Source of the DNA: Symbiodinium sp. CCMP2592
Taxonomy: Eukaryota > Sar > Dinophyceae > Suessiales > Symbiodiniaceae
Assembly: GCA_905221615.1 (NCBI GenBank)
Contig: CAJNDT010005831.1
Span: 231,501-295,500 of the forward strand
Direction: 5' to 3'
DNA: 64,000 nt
Shown: positions 45,036 to 54,335 of the stretch, one piece after another
How the letters are laid out: each line of letters begins with the position of its first letter
Position numbering within the stretch: the stretch's first letter is position 1
The notes under the pieces: model-generated
What the model was told of the DNA's origin: nothing
Database searches by the model: none
What the model saw: only the letters and a program-made list of their open reading frames with translations
Position numbers and translations under genes: made by a program

Positions 45036-45791
45036 ACGATGGGCGGCCGCAATAGCCGTCCGAGCGCCACGCCCGCCGGGCCTCGCATCGTCGCGACGAA
45101 CGTGCCCAGCGTCGCACAGGCTCGGGACGCTGCTGTGAGCTGCAAGCAGTGCAAGTGCAAGCAGCTCTGACAGCTCTGAAGACTTCGGAGACTCACCGCC
45201 GATCCGGCTCCCAGGCCGCCACCTCCGGGCCGCTGACTGGAGGCGAGAGCGGGGCGTGTTTTGGGAGCTCGCAGAGCTTTGCGTTGCAGCGGTTGGAGAC
45301 AGCAGCGCATTTGAAAAACTCGCTCTGCCATGCTCGGTCACGTTACACGGCGTTTTCTCCTTCCGAGCCAGGTCACGCATGCTGGACAGTGCCAAGAAAG
45401 GAACTGGTGTGTTGGGAGCTGTGGGGCTTTCAAAGGTTGAAGGTTGAGGACAAGTCCCAATCGCCAAATTGGGGCAGGACGTCATTGGCATCGTCATCTC
45501 CTGGGGAGGCTCTGCTACCCGTGGAGTTCATGGAGCGGTTCCGGGAAAAGCGAACTGATGAGAGCTAGAGAGATGAAGTTTCAGAACAATGAAGACGGGA
45601 CAGTCACTCCGACTGCAGGTGCCACGTCGTTGGCCACCGCTGACCTCCCTTCGGAGTACAGGGTCCCTTCCTTGCAGCGACCGGGCCGGGAAAGTCTGAA
45701 AGCCTTGCGGCCCGTGTGTTGCCCCTTTGAGGTCTTCGCGCTGGGCGACGGTGCCAGCCTGCCTGGAGGCCCGAGTCGTCGCGGGACGTGA
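45031..45791 (+). CDS. Possible split gene with MGGR start
   Basis: An ATG near 45038 opens a 43-codon frame reading MGGRNSRPSATPAGPRIV, then CKQCKCKQ before a stop at about 45170. The Met-Gly-Gly start could be an N-myristoylation signal. Downstream + frames (45149-45568, and 45560-45791 with EMKFQNNEDGTVTPTAG, then TADLPSEYRVPSLQRPG) also look gene-like. Splicing between them is assumed and not proven. No family was recognised. Confidence 0.3.
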
Positions 45792-45799
45792 TGACGGGA

Positions 45800-46280
45800 T
45801 GTGACGGGTTGTTGGGACTTCCTGCCAGGCCCTGGGCTTTACATGACCCCACCTGGGCCACCGCTGCTGCTTGTGGTGGCGGAACCTGGGGAGGTGGAAG
45901 GGCTCTTTGAATGGGAGAGTAATGGAAGATAATGGGAGCAATCAGGGCCGGAGAGTGTCCTGTCGGGGAGTTGACAGGTCAGGCATTGCTCTGTAAGCGT
46001 AGTAGTAGACTTCGCTTGGCTCAAGCTGCGAAGTGCCTTACACCTAACTAGGTGGGCCTTAGGCGATATTTTGCATTTTCCCATAATGGGCTTAAGAGGA
46101 TCTTATTTACGATCTTTCAGAGGCTTTCCAGGCCAACCTTTCCAAGAACAACTGCACCGTGCTGCAAGCCGTCTGCAGTCCGAAGGCTCCAAATTGCAGC
46201 TGCATTCTGAAAGTCCTTCACCATGACCCCCATGATGACATGACGCTTCTGCTGTGGTGATAACGCGGATGTCGCATCAC
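45800..46280. other. No recognised feature
   Basis: No motif or supported exon. Confidence 0.35.
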
Positions 46281-46284
46281 CAAA

Positions 46285-46410
46285 AGCTAGTACAACCGAC
46301 ATCACCGGTATCATCACCACGACCATGACTGTCGATGTCATCATCATCAGCATCATCATCATCATGATCTTATTCTTCTTCGTCGTCCTCACCATCATCA
46401 CCATGGCCAG
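46285..46410. repeat. ATC/TCATCA triplet tract
   Basis: Imperfect ATCATC and CACCATC units, about 125 bases. Frames give Met/Ile/Val or His/Ser-biased protein only. Confidence 0.8.
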
Positions 46411-46981
46411 CATGTTTATCATTATACTCACGCTGCGCGCCATCGTCGCCTGAGATTCAAGGTAGCTGTATACCGACAGTATCATACAATTGTGCTTGCA
46501 GCATGCGGCGTCCCTGAACTTATGCTGGCCTGCAGATGTACTGGTGTTTCAGCAATCGAGGTGAATGTTTTGAAGCACCTGGCGGTGGCTCCTGGTTGCC
46601 ACCCGGCAGCTGCAACGGAGCTGGTCTGCGACTGGTTGAAGTCGATGCTGCCAAAGAGGCGGACCTTGGATCGGACGTGAGGGCAGGGGCTCTCAATTCC
46701 ACGAATGTGGTGATGTAGCGACCGGCGTTGTGTCCTTTCCACGTTCCCCCTTAGCCACGGCTATCTCCTCGTCTGCCTGCGAGGTGCAAGCTCGAATGCA
46801 TCGAAGATGCGAGCACGTGCGGGCTTGACTTATCCCAGCTGCAGCAGCTGGCATCTGTGTCCTGAGAAAAAAGCGAGGTTCAGGCCTGAAGCACCAGCAT
46901 GTGAAGATCTGAACTGGCCAGATCAGGGATGGCGACCGGTCGCGTTGCAATGAAGGGTTACTGCGGGGGCGTGACTCGGAC

Positions 46982-48011
46982 ATGTCAGCGAAGCTGCAGG
47001 AGGAAGGTGCGCTGGATGCACTCGTGGAGAGGATACGCTCGCTGCTTGTCAGCACAGGTCTTCAAGATGTGTGCAGGCAGAAGAGTACGGGATGGGGTTG
47101 CGCCCAACTGCAGAAAGTCGCAGCGTGTTGTTACAGTTGCTGTCGCATGTCCAGGCAGCATGTCGAGAGAACTCCCAACGAGACATCACTGCATTCGAAT
47201 ACTCATGGACCCATGGTTTCAGACTGTCCCAGCCTCGCAGCTCCGCTGCTTCTTGCTGGAGGTTCCTGCCTCCCGATGTCCGGTCCCTCAGCTGTGGTCA
47301 GTCGAAAGCTGTGGGGCAGCACATTATGCCTTGAGGTTGAGTTGCACGGTGCGGCCGCCGTTTCCAAACGCTACAATGCACGTTGGGTGTTGCCGGCTCA
47401 TTCTATTCGGCAGCCACGCCTTCATCGTAAGCTCTTTGCACCGACCGCTTGCTCCTGGAAAGGAAGGCGCTCGCCGCGACTACCGCTTTTTGTTGCCCAG
47501 CTTCTGTGCCGCCTGGCAGAGTAGGAAACAGAGTGTTAACGACTTCTTATTGAAACTCCGCTGCTTTCGGAAGACCAAGGTCGTGCCGACGTTGGCCAAA
47601 GTCCGCCAATGGCTGGCAGAAAACAGGTTCTGAGCTTCTGAAACGTGTTACTCTTGAGCAGTCTGGCAGCTGCAGGCCCTTGGAATCCCCGACGGGTTTT
47701 GACGTTGAGGCAGGCAGACCTAGCAGTTTCGACACATCTGATGCGGTCGTTCGCCAGTGCTTGTGGTCCATACATGTCCATGCAAGCTCTGCGGCTGATC
47801 CTTGCCATGACTTCGTCAGGATCTTAGGGAGATTGAGAAGGAGCTAGGACTGCGGCAGGCCAAAGTGCTGATGAAGACAGATTACTGCCCAATGCAGCTA
47901 CGGGTTCTCCACGACGGTCGCTTTTGCCAGGTCCGCATTAGCGACGACCAGCTGCAGCGCTTTCGCGAAGCCTTTTGTAGCTTCGAGGGTACGTGGTCCC
48001 AGCGGGATTGA
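46982..48011 (+). CDS. Unknown split gene with clear last exon
   Basis: The first + segment from an ATG near 46982 reads MSAKLQEEGALDALVERI, then RSLLVSTGLQD. Another frame at about 47069-47220 reads AEEYGMGLRPTAESRSVLLQ, then LLSHVQAACRENSQRDITAF. A third frame covers 47230-47633 and reads RFLLPSFCAAWQSRKQ, then FRKTKVVPTLAKVRQWLAEN. About 47725-47815 reads SSFDTSDAVVRQCLWSIHVH. The last exon, 47827-48011 after TTAG-G, reads EIEKELGLRQAKVLMKTDYC, then VRISDDQLQRFREAFCSFEG, with stop TGA. The last exon is the most convincing. Some frame changes lack obvious introns, so part may be decayed or a second gene. The family is not recognised. Confidence 0.45.
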
Positions 48012-48432
48012 GCCCGAGAATCCAAGCTCCAGTCAGCTTTGAAGTCGCAGCAACTAGCCTCACTTCCCAGCCGCTGCCAGGCATTACTTCGGGAACTTCG
48101 CCAACAAGAAGCTGGATCCCATGGCGTGAAGCTGAGCCGTTGACAAGGCTTAGGGGTAGCACTAGGTAGATCATCGTTTGAGCGCATCGCATCATGCTAA
48201 ATCGCTAGATAACAGGGAGTCACAGGGAGGATCCCATCATGCCATCATCCAGCATCAGTCTGAAAGATTCTGACCTCAGGGACCTCAAGGCTTTCGGCAC
48301 CTGCGAAGGCACAGCGACAGCGAAGCTTGTTCTAAGATGTTCGAAGGCATTTCAGGTCGATGTCTTGGGAGTTTTAGTGTGGTTCCAGCAGTGCACGGAA
48401 GCGGCATGAAAGAAGTGTCCGGTGGCTGTTCG

Positions 48433-48582
48433 AGATAGCTTGCAAAGCGCAGCTATGCGCAATTCGAAAATCGGATCAGTTTGTCCAGGGTGGCCTGTGG
48501 AGAGCCATTCGTGGATAACTTCGGCAGAGAATGGCTTCCTCTGGAGATCAGTCGGTTACCCAGCCGCGACCAACCCTGAGAA
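48433..48582 (+). CDS. Probable exon, unknown protein
   Basis: The + frame reads LAKRSYAQFENRISLSRVAC, then GEPFVDNFGREWLPLEISRL, up to an in-frame TGA. After the stop the same frame reads ESDCEEQAVLLDFSNTRNAS near 48592-48660, which suggests either a short intron containing the stop or a decayed copy. No family was recognised. Confidence 0.35.
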
Positions 48583-48699
48583 GTTAGGGCTGAGTCTGAC
48601 TGCGAGGAGCAGGCTGTACTGCTGGACTTTAGCAACACGAGAAATGCTAGTGCATGCTCGCAGTCCCTTTTGTCCGCCAGTTGCCTTCCACTTCCCTTC

Positions 48700-49280
48700 A
48701 TCCATGTCTACATGTACCTGTGCCGACAGCCATATCATGTCTGGAAATGCTACATATCTATATCTGCTTCGACTTCTACATTTAGCTTCTTTTCTTCTTC
48801 CATAGCAGCATACGAGCTACTGTCAGTATTAGGGAGCAGAACACCTCATCAAGGAGGAGCAAGTGACACATCCGGATTCCCGTATCATTGGCCGCTTGTC
48901 TCGAATCACAGGGTTGGCAAGCGTAAAGTTGGAAAGCTGAGGTGGAGATAGTTTCCTGACCCACCAGATCCGGAAGATGGTGGCCACCGCCGCCTTGGCC
49001 ATTCGGGCTTAAGGTACTTGTAAGGTATTCGAATTCCGGTCTGCAGGTTCCGAAATTTCGGGTTTGGGAAGTTGGGAGTTGCTATGGGTACATGAGGGTT
49101 CATAGCTTCTTTGCGTTGACGTTGGCAGAGCTTGATGCGGGAAACAGCGCATGGCTTCCACCCGTGCAGGTTGCGCAGGGCATAGTGTCGATGGAATTCA
49201 TCCAAGCTGCCATGCACAGGCTGCGGGGTTGTAGTCGAAGTCTTCGGAAGACAAGTTGACAAGTCCAGAGTCCAGGAAGG
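48700..49280. other. No recognised feature
   Basis: Nothing supported on either strand. Confidence 0.35.
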
Positions 49281-49283
49281 TAG

Positions 49284-50741
49284 GTGAGATGTATCAGAGA
49301 GGCTTCAGTCTCCAGTTTTCGGGATGTCCAGACTGGCAGAAACTGGGGCTTCGGTCAAGCTCACAGTGCTGTGCTCTTGGGCAGGCGCATCTATGTGAAG
49401 ACGCACCTTGCTTGCAAAGCCAATGCAGTGAATATTCACCTCACATTCTCGAGCGAGTCAAGGCAGCGGTTTCCGCCCGTGGGGCTGATGTTCCAAAGGC
49501 TTGCTTGCTTGCTTGCTTGCTTGTTGTTGTTGTTGGGACTTGGGGCTTTCGCAAGGAAGAGACGCCTTTCACTCTGCGCTCGGGCAGGCCGTTCTTCAGC
49601 CCGAAGACTCCACAGCGTGCCGGTGTCGAGGCACATGCACCGCCCACGATAGCCTTACGTGCCAAGCGTGACAAGCGGTGCAAAATGTAAATGGTTCCGA
49701 CGTGTGGCTCTGGCGGAGGCAGCACTCCAGTCTGAAGACGTCTCCGACCGCATTGCTGCCATGAAGGTCCGCTGTTTTGTGAATGAATGCTGGCTTGTTT
49801 TGCATATCTGGTATCTTGACAGAAGCTCCCTTCTGCCATTTTCCAGCTCATCTTCTGCTGATCAACTTAAGACTTGTGGTAGATGGTGACGCGATTCCGG
49901 CAGGATCTGTGGGCATGCCTTGCACTAATCGCAGATGGCAACGTAGCGCAGGCACGTCTCGAGGAAGCCATCCTCAAGGCCCGGCCCGGCGAAGCGCAGA
50001 GCCATAGGCCACAGGCAGCCACAGACTTCGCTGAAGCTTTCAGATGTTGGCCCGTGCTAGGAAGCGGATGAGCGGCGAAGCGCAGCGGCCTGCCTGCATT
50101 TCGAGCCTCCCTGGCGCTGAGTTTGCGGCATGAGTGCAGAAGCCGGGACATCCATCTCCCACATTGAGGTGAAGTGGCTGGCCTGCGTGGCGCACTTCGC
50201 TGGAAGCTGAGTTTTGCACTGGTACGGAACAGTATTCGTTTATTTGTTCGCCAGCTAGCAACTAGTGTTGCACCGATCTCAGTAGAAGGTGTGACATCTG
50301 ACTTGTCACGAGGAGCCGGAGGACATGGAGAGCGAGGCTTTCCGCAGTTGCTTCGCGTAGCTTGCAGTTGTGTGTGTGTGTGTGCGTGCAATGTGTTGAG
50401 TCCTGGAGACACCAACCGGCAGCTTGTCATGCGATGCCAACAAGAACTCAGTCTTGTAGGAGGACCTTCCTGTATCGATCGGAGACATTGCCCCTGCCCA
50501 GTCTGAGTTCTGAAGCATATGCAAACGTCTGGCTTGCCAAAATCAAGCACCAAGTTTCACCTCCAAGAAGCAGTCGCTACAGGTTCTCAAGGAGTTTCGG
50601 GAGCTGAAGTCAACTATGGATCGGCAGATTCGTGGGCGGCGTGCAGCAAGCACCCAGGCTTCTCGGTTTGCGCTGGCCAGAATCACGCCTGTGCTGCCTG
50701 TTCTACGGGTAGTGTGTTACGCTTGTGCTTCCAGGCGGTAG
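49284..50741 (+). CDS. Unknown split gene, helical protein
   Basis: Candidate exons follow each other on the + strand. About 49380-49530 reads YVKTHLACKANAVNIHLTFS, then a Leu/Ala/Cys stretch encoded by a CTTG repeat. About 49690-49775 reads RRVALAEAALQSEDVSDRIA. About 49883-49980 reads VTRFRQDLWACLALIADGNV, then AQARLEEAILK. About 50560-50741 reads KKQSLQVLKEFRELKSTMDR, then QASRFALARITPVLPVLRV, with stop TAG at 50739-50741. The helices are regular and charged. The family is not recognised. CTTG and TTG repeats at 49500-49532 lie in or beside the first exon. Confidence 0.4.
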
Positions 50742-51146
50742 CCCTGGCAATGGTCCCTTTCCACTGTCGCGGAGACCCGCAGGTCGTTTGCATCCGTGCT
50801 GGCGAAGGAAGCGATCTTTGGCCCTCCCCTTAGCAATAGGCGTTTTGACCGTCAGCCAGATGAGGTGGCGATGGAGGTTTTGACACGTAGTTTTCACGGA
50901 TCCGTCCTCACTCTCTCAAGGTTGGGCCGCCACTTCCAGAGCAGATGACGCTCGCGTCGAAAAGGGAGCATGCTGCCAACGTGCCGCTGCGATGTCGTAG
51001 ACCCTTAGGCAGTGATCCAGTAGCCAGGTAGCCAGTTTCCAGTCATGTGCTCACCTGGCTGGCAAGCCAGCTGAGCACCGGCAACAGTTGGCAGCACTGT
51101 CTCAAGCGGTCTGCCCGGCTTCTGGCCTGCACCCCCCAGACACGAC

Positions 51147-52394
51147 ATGGAAGCGGGCGGCAGCTGCAGCCGGTGGAGTCCGGCTGTTCCAGAAGATGAT
51201 GGTCAGGGCGCTTGCACGCCAAGCCACCGGCAAACCGCGGATTCGTCAAACGACGAGGAGAGCGGGCAAGATGCGATCGTGCATTTCGATTGGGAGCCTG
51301 GGCAGGTGCTGAATCGAAGGTATCGACTGCACTCTCTAGCTGGAGACGGGACATTCGGCCGAGTCTGCCTGGCCACCGACACCGCAAAGAAGCGCCAGGT
51401 CGCGATCAAGATCATTCGCGATGTCAAGCAGTTTAGAGAGGCTGCACAAGAGGAGGCAGAGGTCTTGGCGGCTATTTGTGCAGCTGACCCGTGGGGGCAA
51501 TTTCGTTGCTGCTGGATGCACACTTCCTTCCTTCACAACTCCAGGTTCTTCTGCATGGTCCTTGAACCACTGGGCTGTAGCGTGCACGAGTTCACCAAAA
51601 ACAACGATTACAGAGGGTTTTGGCTTCAGGACATTCAGATCATTGCAAAGCAGCTCTTGTATGCCCTGAACTTCTTGCATATGAAGATGAGGTATACCCA
51701 CACGGACTTGAAGCCAGAGAACATCATGCTGACCAGCATTGAGCCTGCAAGGCCGGAGTGGTTTCCAAGGGAGGAGTTCTGCGAGGTGCATGGCGACGAA
51801 GTGATGCGCAAGAAGAAAAGGAGTCGCCCCCCGTACCTGCGACCACGTAGCGCGGGCATCAAGATCATCGACTTTGGCAACACGGTTCGGGAACATGATC
51901 GCCGTGAGAAAATCATCAACACCCGGCAGTATCGGGGGCCCGAGATCATTTTAAAGCTTGGCTGGGATGAGAAGTCAGATGTTTGGTCAGCTGGCTGCGT
52001 CCTGATGGAGCTGTACACTGGTGAGATGCTCTTTGGTACGCATGAGAACATGGAACACCTGGCTCTTGTGGAGCAGATCCTTGCTCCGCTGCCTTCGACA
52101 ATGATCCGGCGTGCCCATTGCGATCATGTCAATAAGAGTCCGATGTTCAAGAAGCTTCGCACTTCGAAAAAGGAGAGTCGATGGGCATTGAATTGGCCTG
52201 CCGGGGCATCATCTGATGCTTCCATTCAGAAGGAGGCCAGTCATGTGCCGATTGAAGAGCTCTTGCAACAGAAAGACTCCGATCAGAGGCTCGGAGCTCT
52301 GGTGCGTGAGATGTGCCAGCTCCAGCCGGACAGGCGCATCAGCGCCAAGAAGGCCATGCATCACGAGTTCTTCGACTTCTGGTATGATGAGTGA
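51147..52394 (+). CDS. CLK/LAMMER-type dual-specificity protein kinase, intronless
   Basis: One uninterrupted frame of 415 residues. The N-terminal 45 residues are unstructured. The kinase domain begins at about residue 55: glycine loop GDGTFGRV (about 66-73), VAIKII with the ATP-binding Lys (about 85), catalytic loop HTDLKPENIM (about 186-195), metal-binding IDFG (about 246), activation segment TRQYRGPEIIL, and DVWSAGCVLMEL. The HTDLKPEN loop and the EHLALVEQILAPLP segment (about 305-318; canonical EHLAMMERILGPLP) identify the CLK/LAMMER family, which phosphorylates RS-domain splicing factors in the nucleus. An insert of about 35 residues precedes the IDFG motif. All catalytic residues are present. 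The start is the first ATG giving a full domain; the frame has no introns, unlike neighbouring genes, which suggests origin from a reinserted mRNA. DYRK-type kinases are the nearest alternative but lack the LAMMER motif. Confidence 0.93.
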   Translation: MEAGGSCSRWSPAVPEDDGQGACTPSHRQTADSSNDEESGQDAIVHFDWEPGQVLNRRYRLHSLAGDGTFGRVCLATDTAKKRQVAIKIIRDVKQFREAAQEEAEVLAAICAADPWGQFRCCWMHTSFLHNSRFFCMVLEPLGCSVHEFTKNNDYRGFWLQDIQIIAKQLLYALNFLHMKMRYTHTDLKPENIMLTSIEPARPEWFPREEFCEVHGDEVMRKKKRSRPPYLRPRSAGIKIIDFGNTVREHDRREKIINTRQYRGPEIILKLGWDEKSDVWSAGCVLMELYTGEMLFGTHENMEHLALVEQILAPLPSTMIRRAHCDHVNKSPMFKKLRTSKKESRWALNWPAGASSDASIQKEASHVPIEELLQQKDSDQRLGALVREMCQLQPDRRISAKKAMHHEFFDFWYDE

Positions 52395-52399
52395 AGCAG

Positions 52400-52815
52400 A
52401 TTTACACCTTCTTCGATTGAAATTGGGACCTCCCGACCTGGAGGTCCCCTTGAGCCATCCCTGGCTTCACTGTTTAGAAGTTTAGCATGTTCCAAACGGA
52501 AGACTGTACAGCCTCAGCCTCTCAGCCTCGGCAGGGCCTCGGCCTCCTCGAGTGTCAGTCCGTTAGTCCATTAGTCCATTAGCCAACGGACCCCCAAGCG
52601 GCCCAAGCGGCCTTCTAGCTCACCGCTGCCGCGAGGCCTACCGCGAGAGCCAAATCAGCCCCCGCCTGGCTACGTGGAGAAGTTCCAGGTGAGAGTCTTT
52701 GGGGTTCCGTTGCATCACAGGGCCCGAAGAACAGTAATCAAAGACAAAGAAACACTATGGCAGTACACATGTGGACATCAGCGCTTGGAACGACACGAAA
52801 AGCGTTACCAATGCT
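52400..52815. other. Post-kinase sequence, possible Pro-rich exon
   Basis: Sequence after the kinase stop at 52394. A + frame at about 52590-52695 reads PKRPKRPSSSPLPRGLPREP, which could be an exon or chance C-rich sequence. CAGCCTCAGCCT and TTAGTCCA direct repeats lie at 52510-52580. Confidence 0.35.
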
Positions 52816-52817
52816 GG

Positions 52818-52875
52818 CAGTACTGCTGCTGCTGCTGCACCACCACCAGCAGCACGACTAGTAACTAGTACTTAG

Positions 52876-52906
<31 letters not shown>

Positions 52907-52928
52907 TCTACTGCAACCGCGACGGCTG

Positions 52929-52974
<46 letters not shown>

Positions 52975-53089
52975 AACTACGAATACTACTTCTGCCGCTA
53001 CGACGACGACTTCTACTACAATTATTTTTATGACAACTACTGCTGTTACTACTCTACGACGACTACTGCTGCTACTGCTGCTACTACTG

Positions 53090-53139
<50 letters not shown>

Positions 53140-53530
53140 GTTACTATTACCAATGCTATTACTATTACTATTGCTACTACTCTTACTCTTACTATTACCA
53201 TAACCATTACCATTACCATTGCTGTTGCTATTGCTATTGCTGTACTTTCGCTATTGCTACTACCACCGCCGCTACTGCTACCGCTACTGCTACAGCTACT
53301 GCTACACCTACTCCTACTGCTGCTACTACTACTACTACTGCTACTGCTATCGCTCCACCACGCACATGACTTTCATTTCTTTCATCACTTTCACATCACT
53401 CTCATCACTTCTTCACACATACGTCTCACTCTCATGTCTTTCCCTTTCATGATCACCACCATTCTCGTCATCATCATCATCATCATCGTCGTCGTCATCG
53501 TCATCGTCGTCATCATCATGCTCATGTTGA
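52818..53530. repeat. CTA/CTG/TTA and ATC triplet-repeat block
   Basis: About 700 bases of CTACTACTA and GCTGCTGCT units with pure CTA runs (52940-52975 and 53090-53140), grading into ACCATT and then ATCATCGTC units. It is closely similar in type and orientation to 20660-21325. All frames through it are low complexity. Confidence 0.9.
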
Positions 53531-53572
53531 TGAGCATGATCTTGGTTACGATCCTCTTATTGTCCTGATAGC

Positions 53573-54177
53573 GCGGCCCTTGACACAGAGCTGGCCAAGG
53601 CAATTGCCTGTTCAATGAGGGGCCCCGAACCCTGGAATCTCAGTCCCAAAGAAGAAGAGCCGTCCCAGAGACAACACCGGATAACACCGGCTTCAGGGTG
53701 GGAAGAAGAGCGTGACCTCCTCCCGAGTCAAGCCAGGCCCCAAGCTCTAACGGTTTGATCCAAGCTGCAGATGGCTCATGGCTGGGCTTCAGCGGTCTAG
53801 CTTCGGTTTTTGGGCTCGACGCTCGGCGGCTTCTACGATTTACATACGTACGTATCGTGCCAGCTTGCTTAGTGACGCACTTACCCTCTGATGCGCCGTG
53901 TTTGCTTCTCCCGGGCAGTGTGCAGTTTGTGTGTTGTGGCGGTAAGTCTAACTACTGGCTTTCGGTTTGCAGGAGGCCTTGTGGCTGGGTCAAGATGGAG
54001 TGCTAGAGGATTTTGTGTCATTATCCTTATCATCTGCGACAGCTGCAACTTGACAGCAAAAATGATGCAGAAGACAAAGCTTGTCCGGCCTTGGTTGCAG
54101 AGCTGAGGCTTTCTGCCTACACTCCAACGCGCAGCATCGGTGCCGCCGAGCCACCCACACAGCCGACAGAACTTTAG
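53573..54177 (+). CDS. Unknown protein with ubiquitin-interacting-like motif, 3' part
   Basis: Three + segments look like exons. About 53573-53757 reads ALDTELAKAIACSMRGPEP, then NLSPKEEEPSQRQHR and ASGWEEERDLLPSQ. About 53971-54033 follows TTTGCAG-G and reads EALWLGQDGVLEDFVSLSLS. About 54059-54177 reads KNDAEDKACPALVAELRLSA, then PTRSIGAAEPPTQPTEL, and ends at TAG. The first segment contains DTELAKAIACSM, which fits the ubiquitin-interacting motif pattern (acidic, then Leu-x-x-Ala-x-x-x-Ser), a short helix that binds ubiquitin. The start lies upstream, perhaps beyond the triplet block. The family is otherwise unknown. Confidence 0.45.
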
Positions 54178-54335
54178 GAACGATGATGTTTTGACATGTT
54201 TTGATAGGTCTCCAGCTTGTGGCGCTGAACTAAACGCAAGTACTTGATCGTCGCCTTGAGTGACCCGCACGTACTTGGGCTCGCAGGCATGTACGGTGGT
54301 TATGTGTTGCGTAGACATGTCAATCATGCCAAGCA

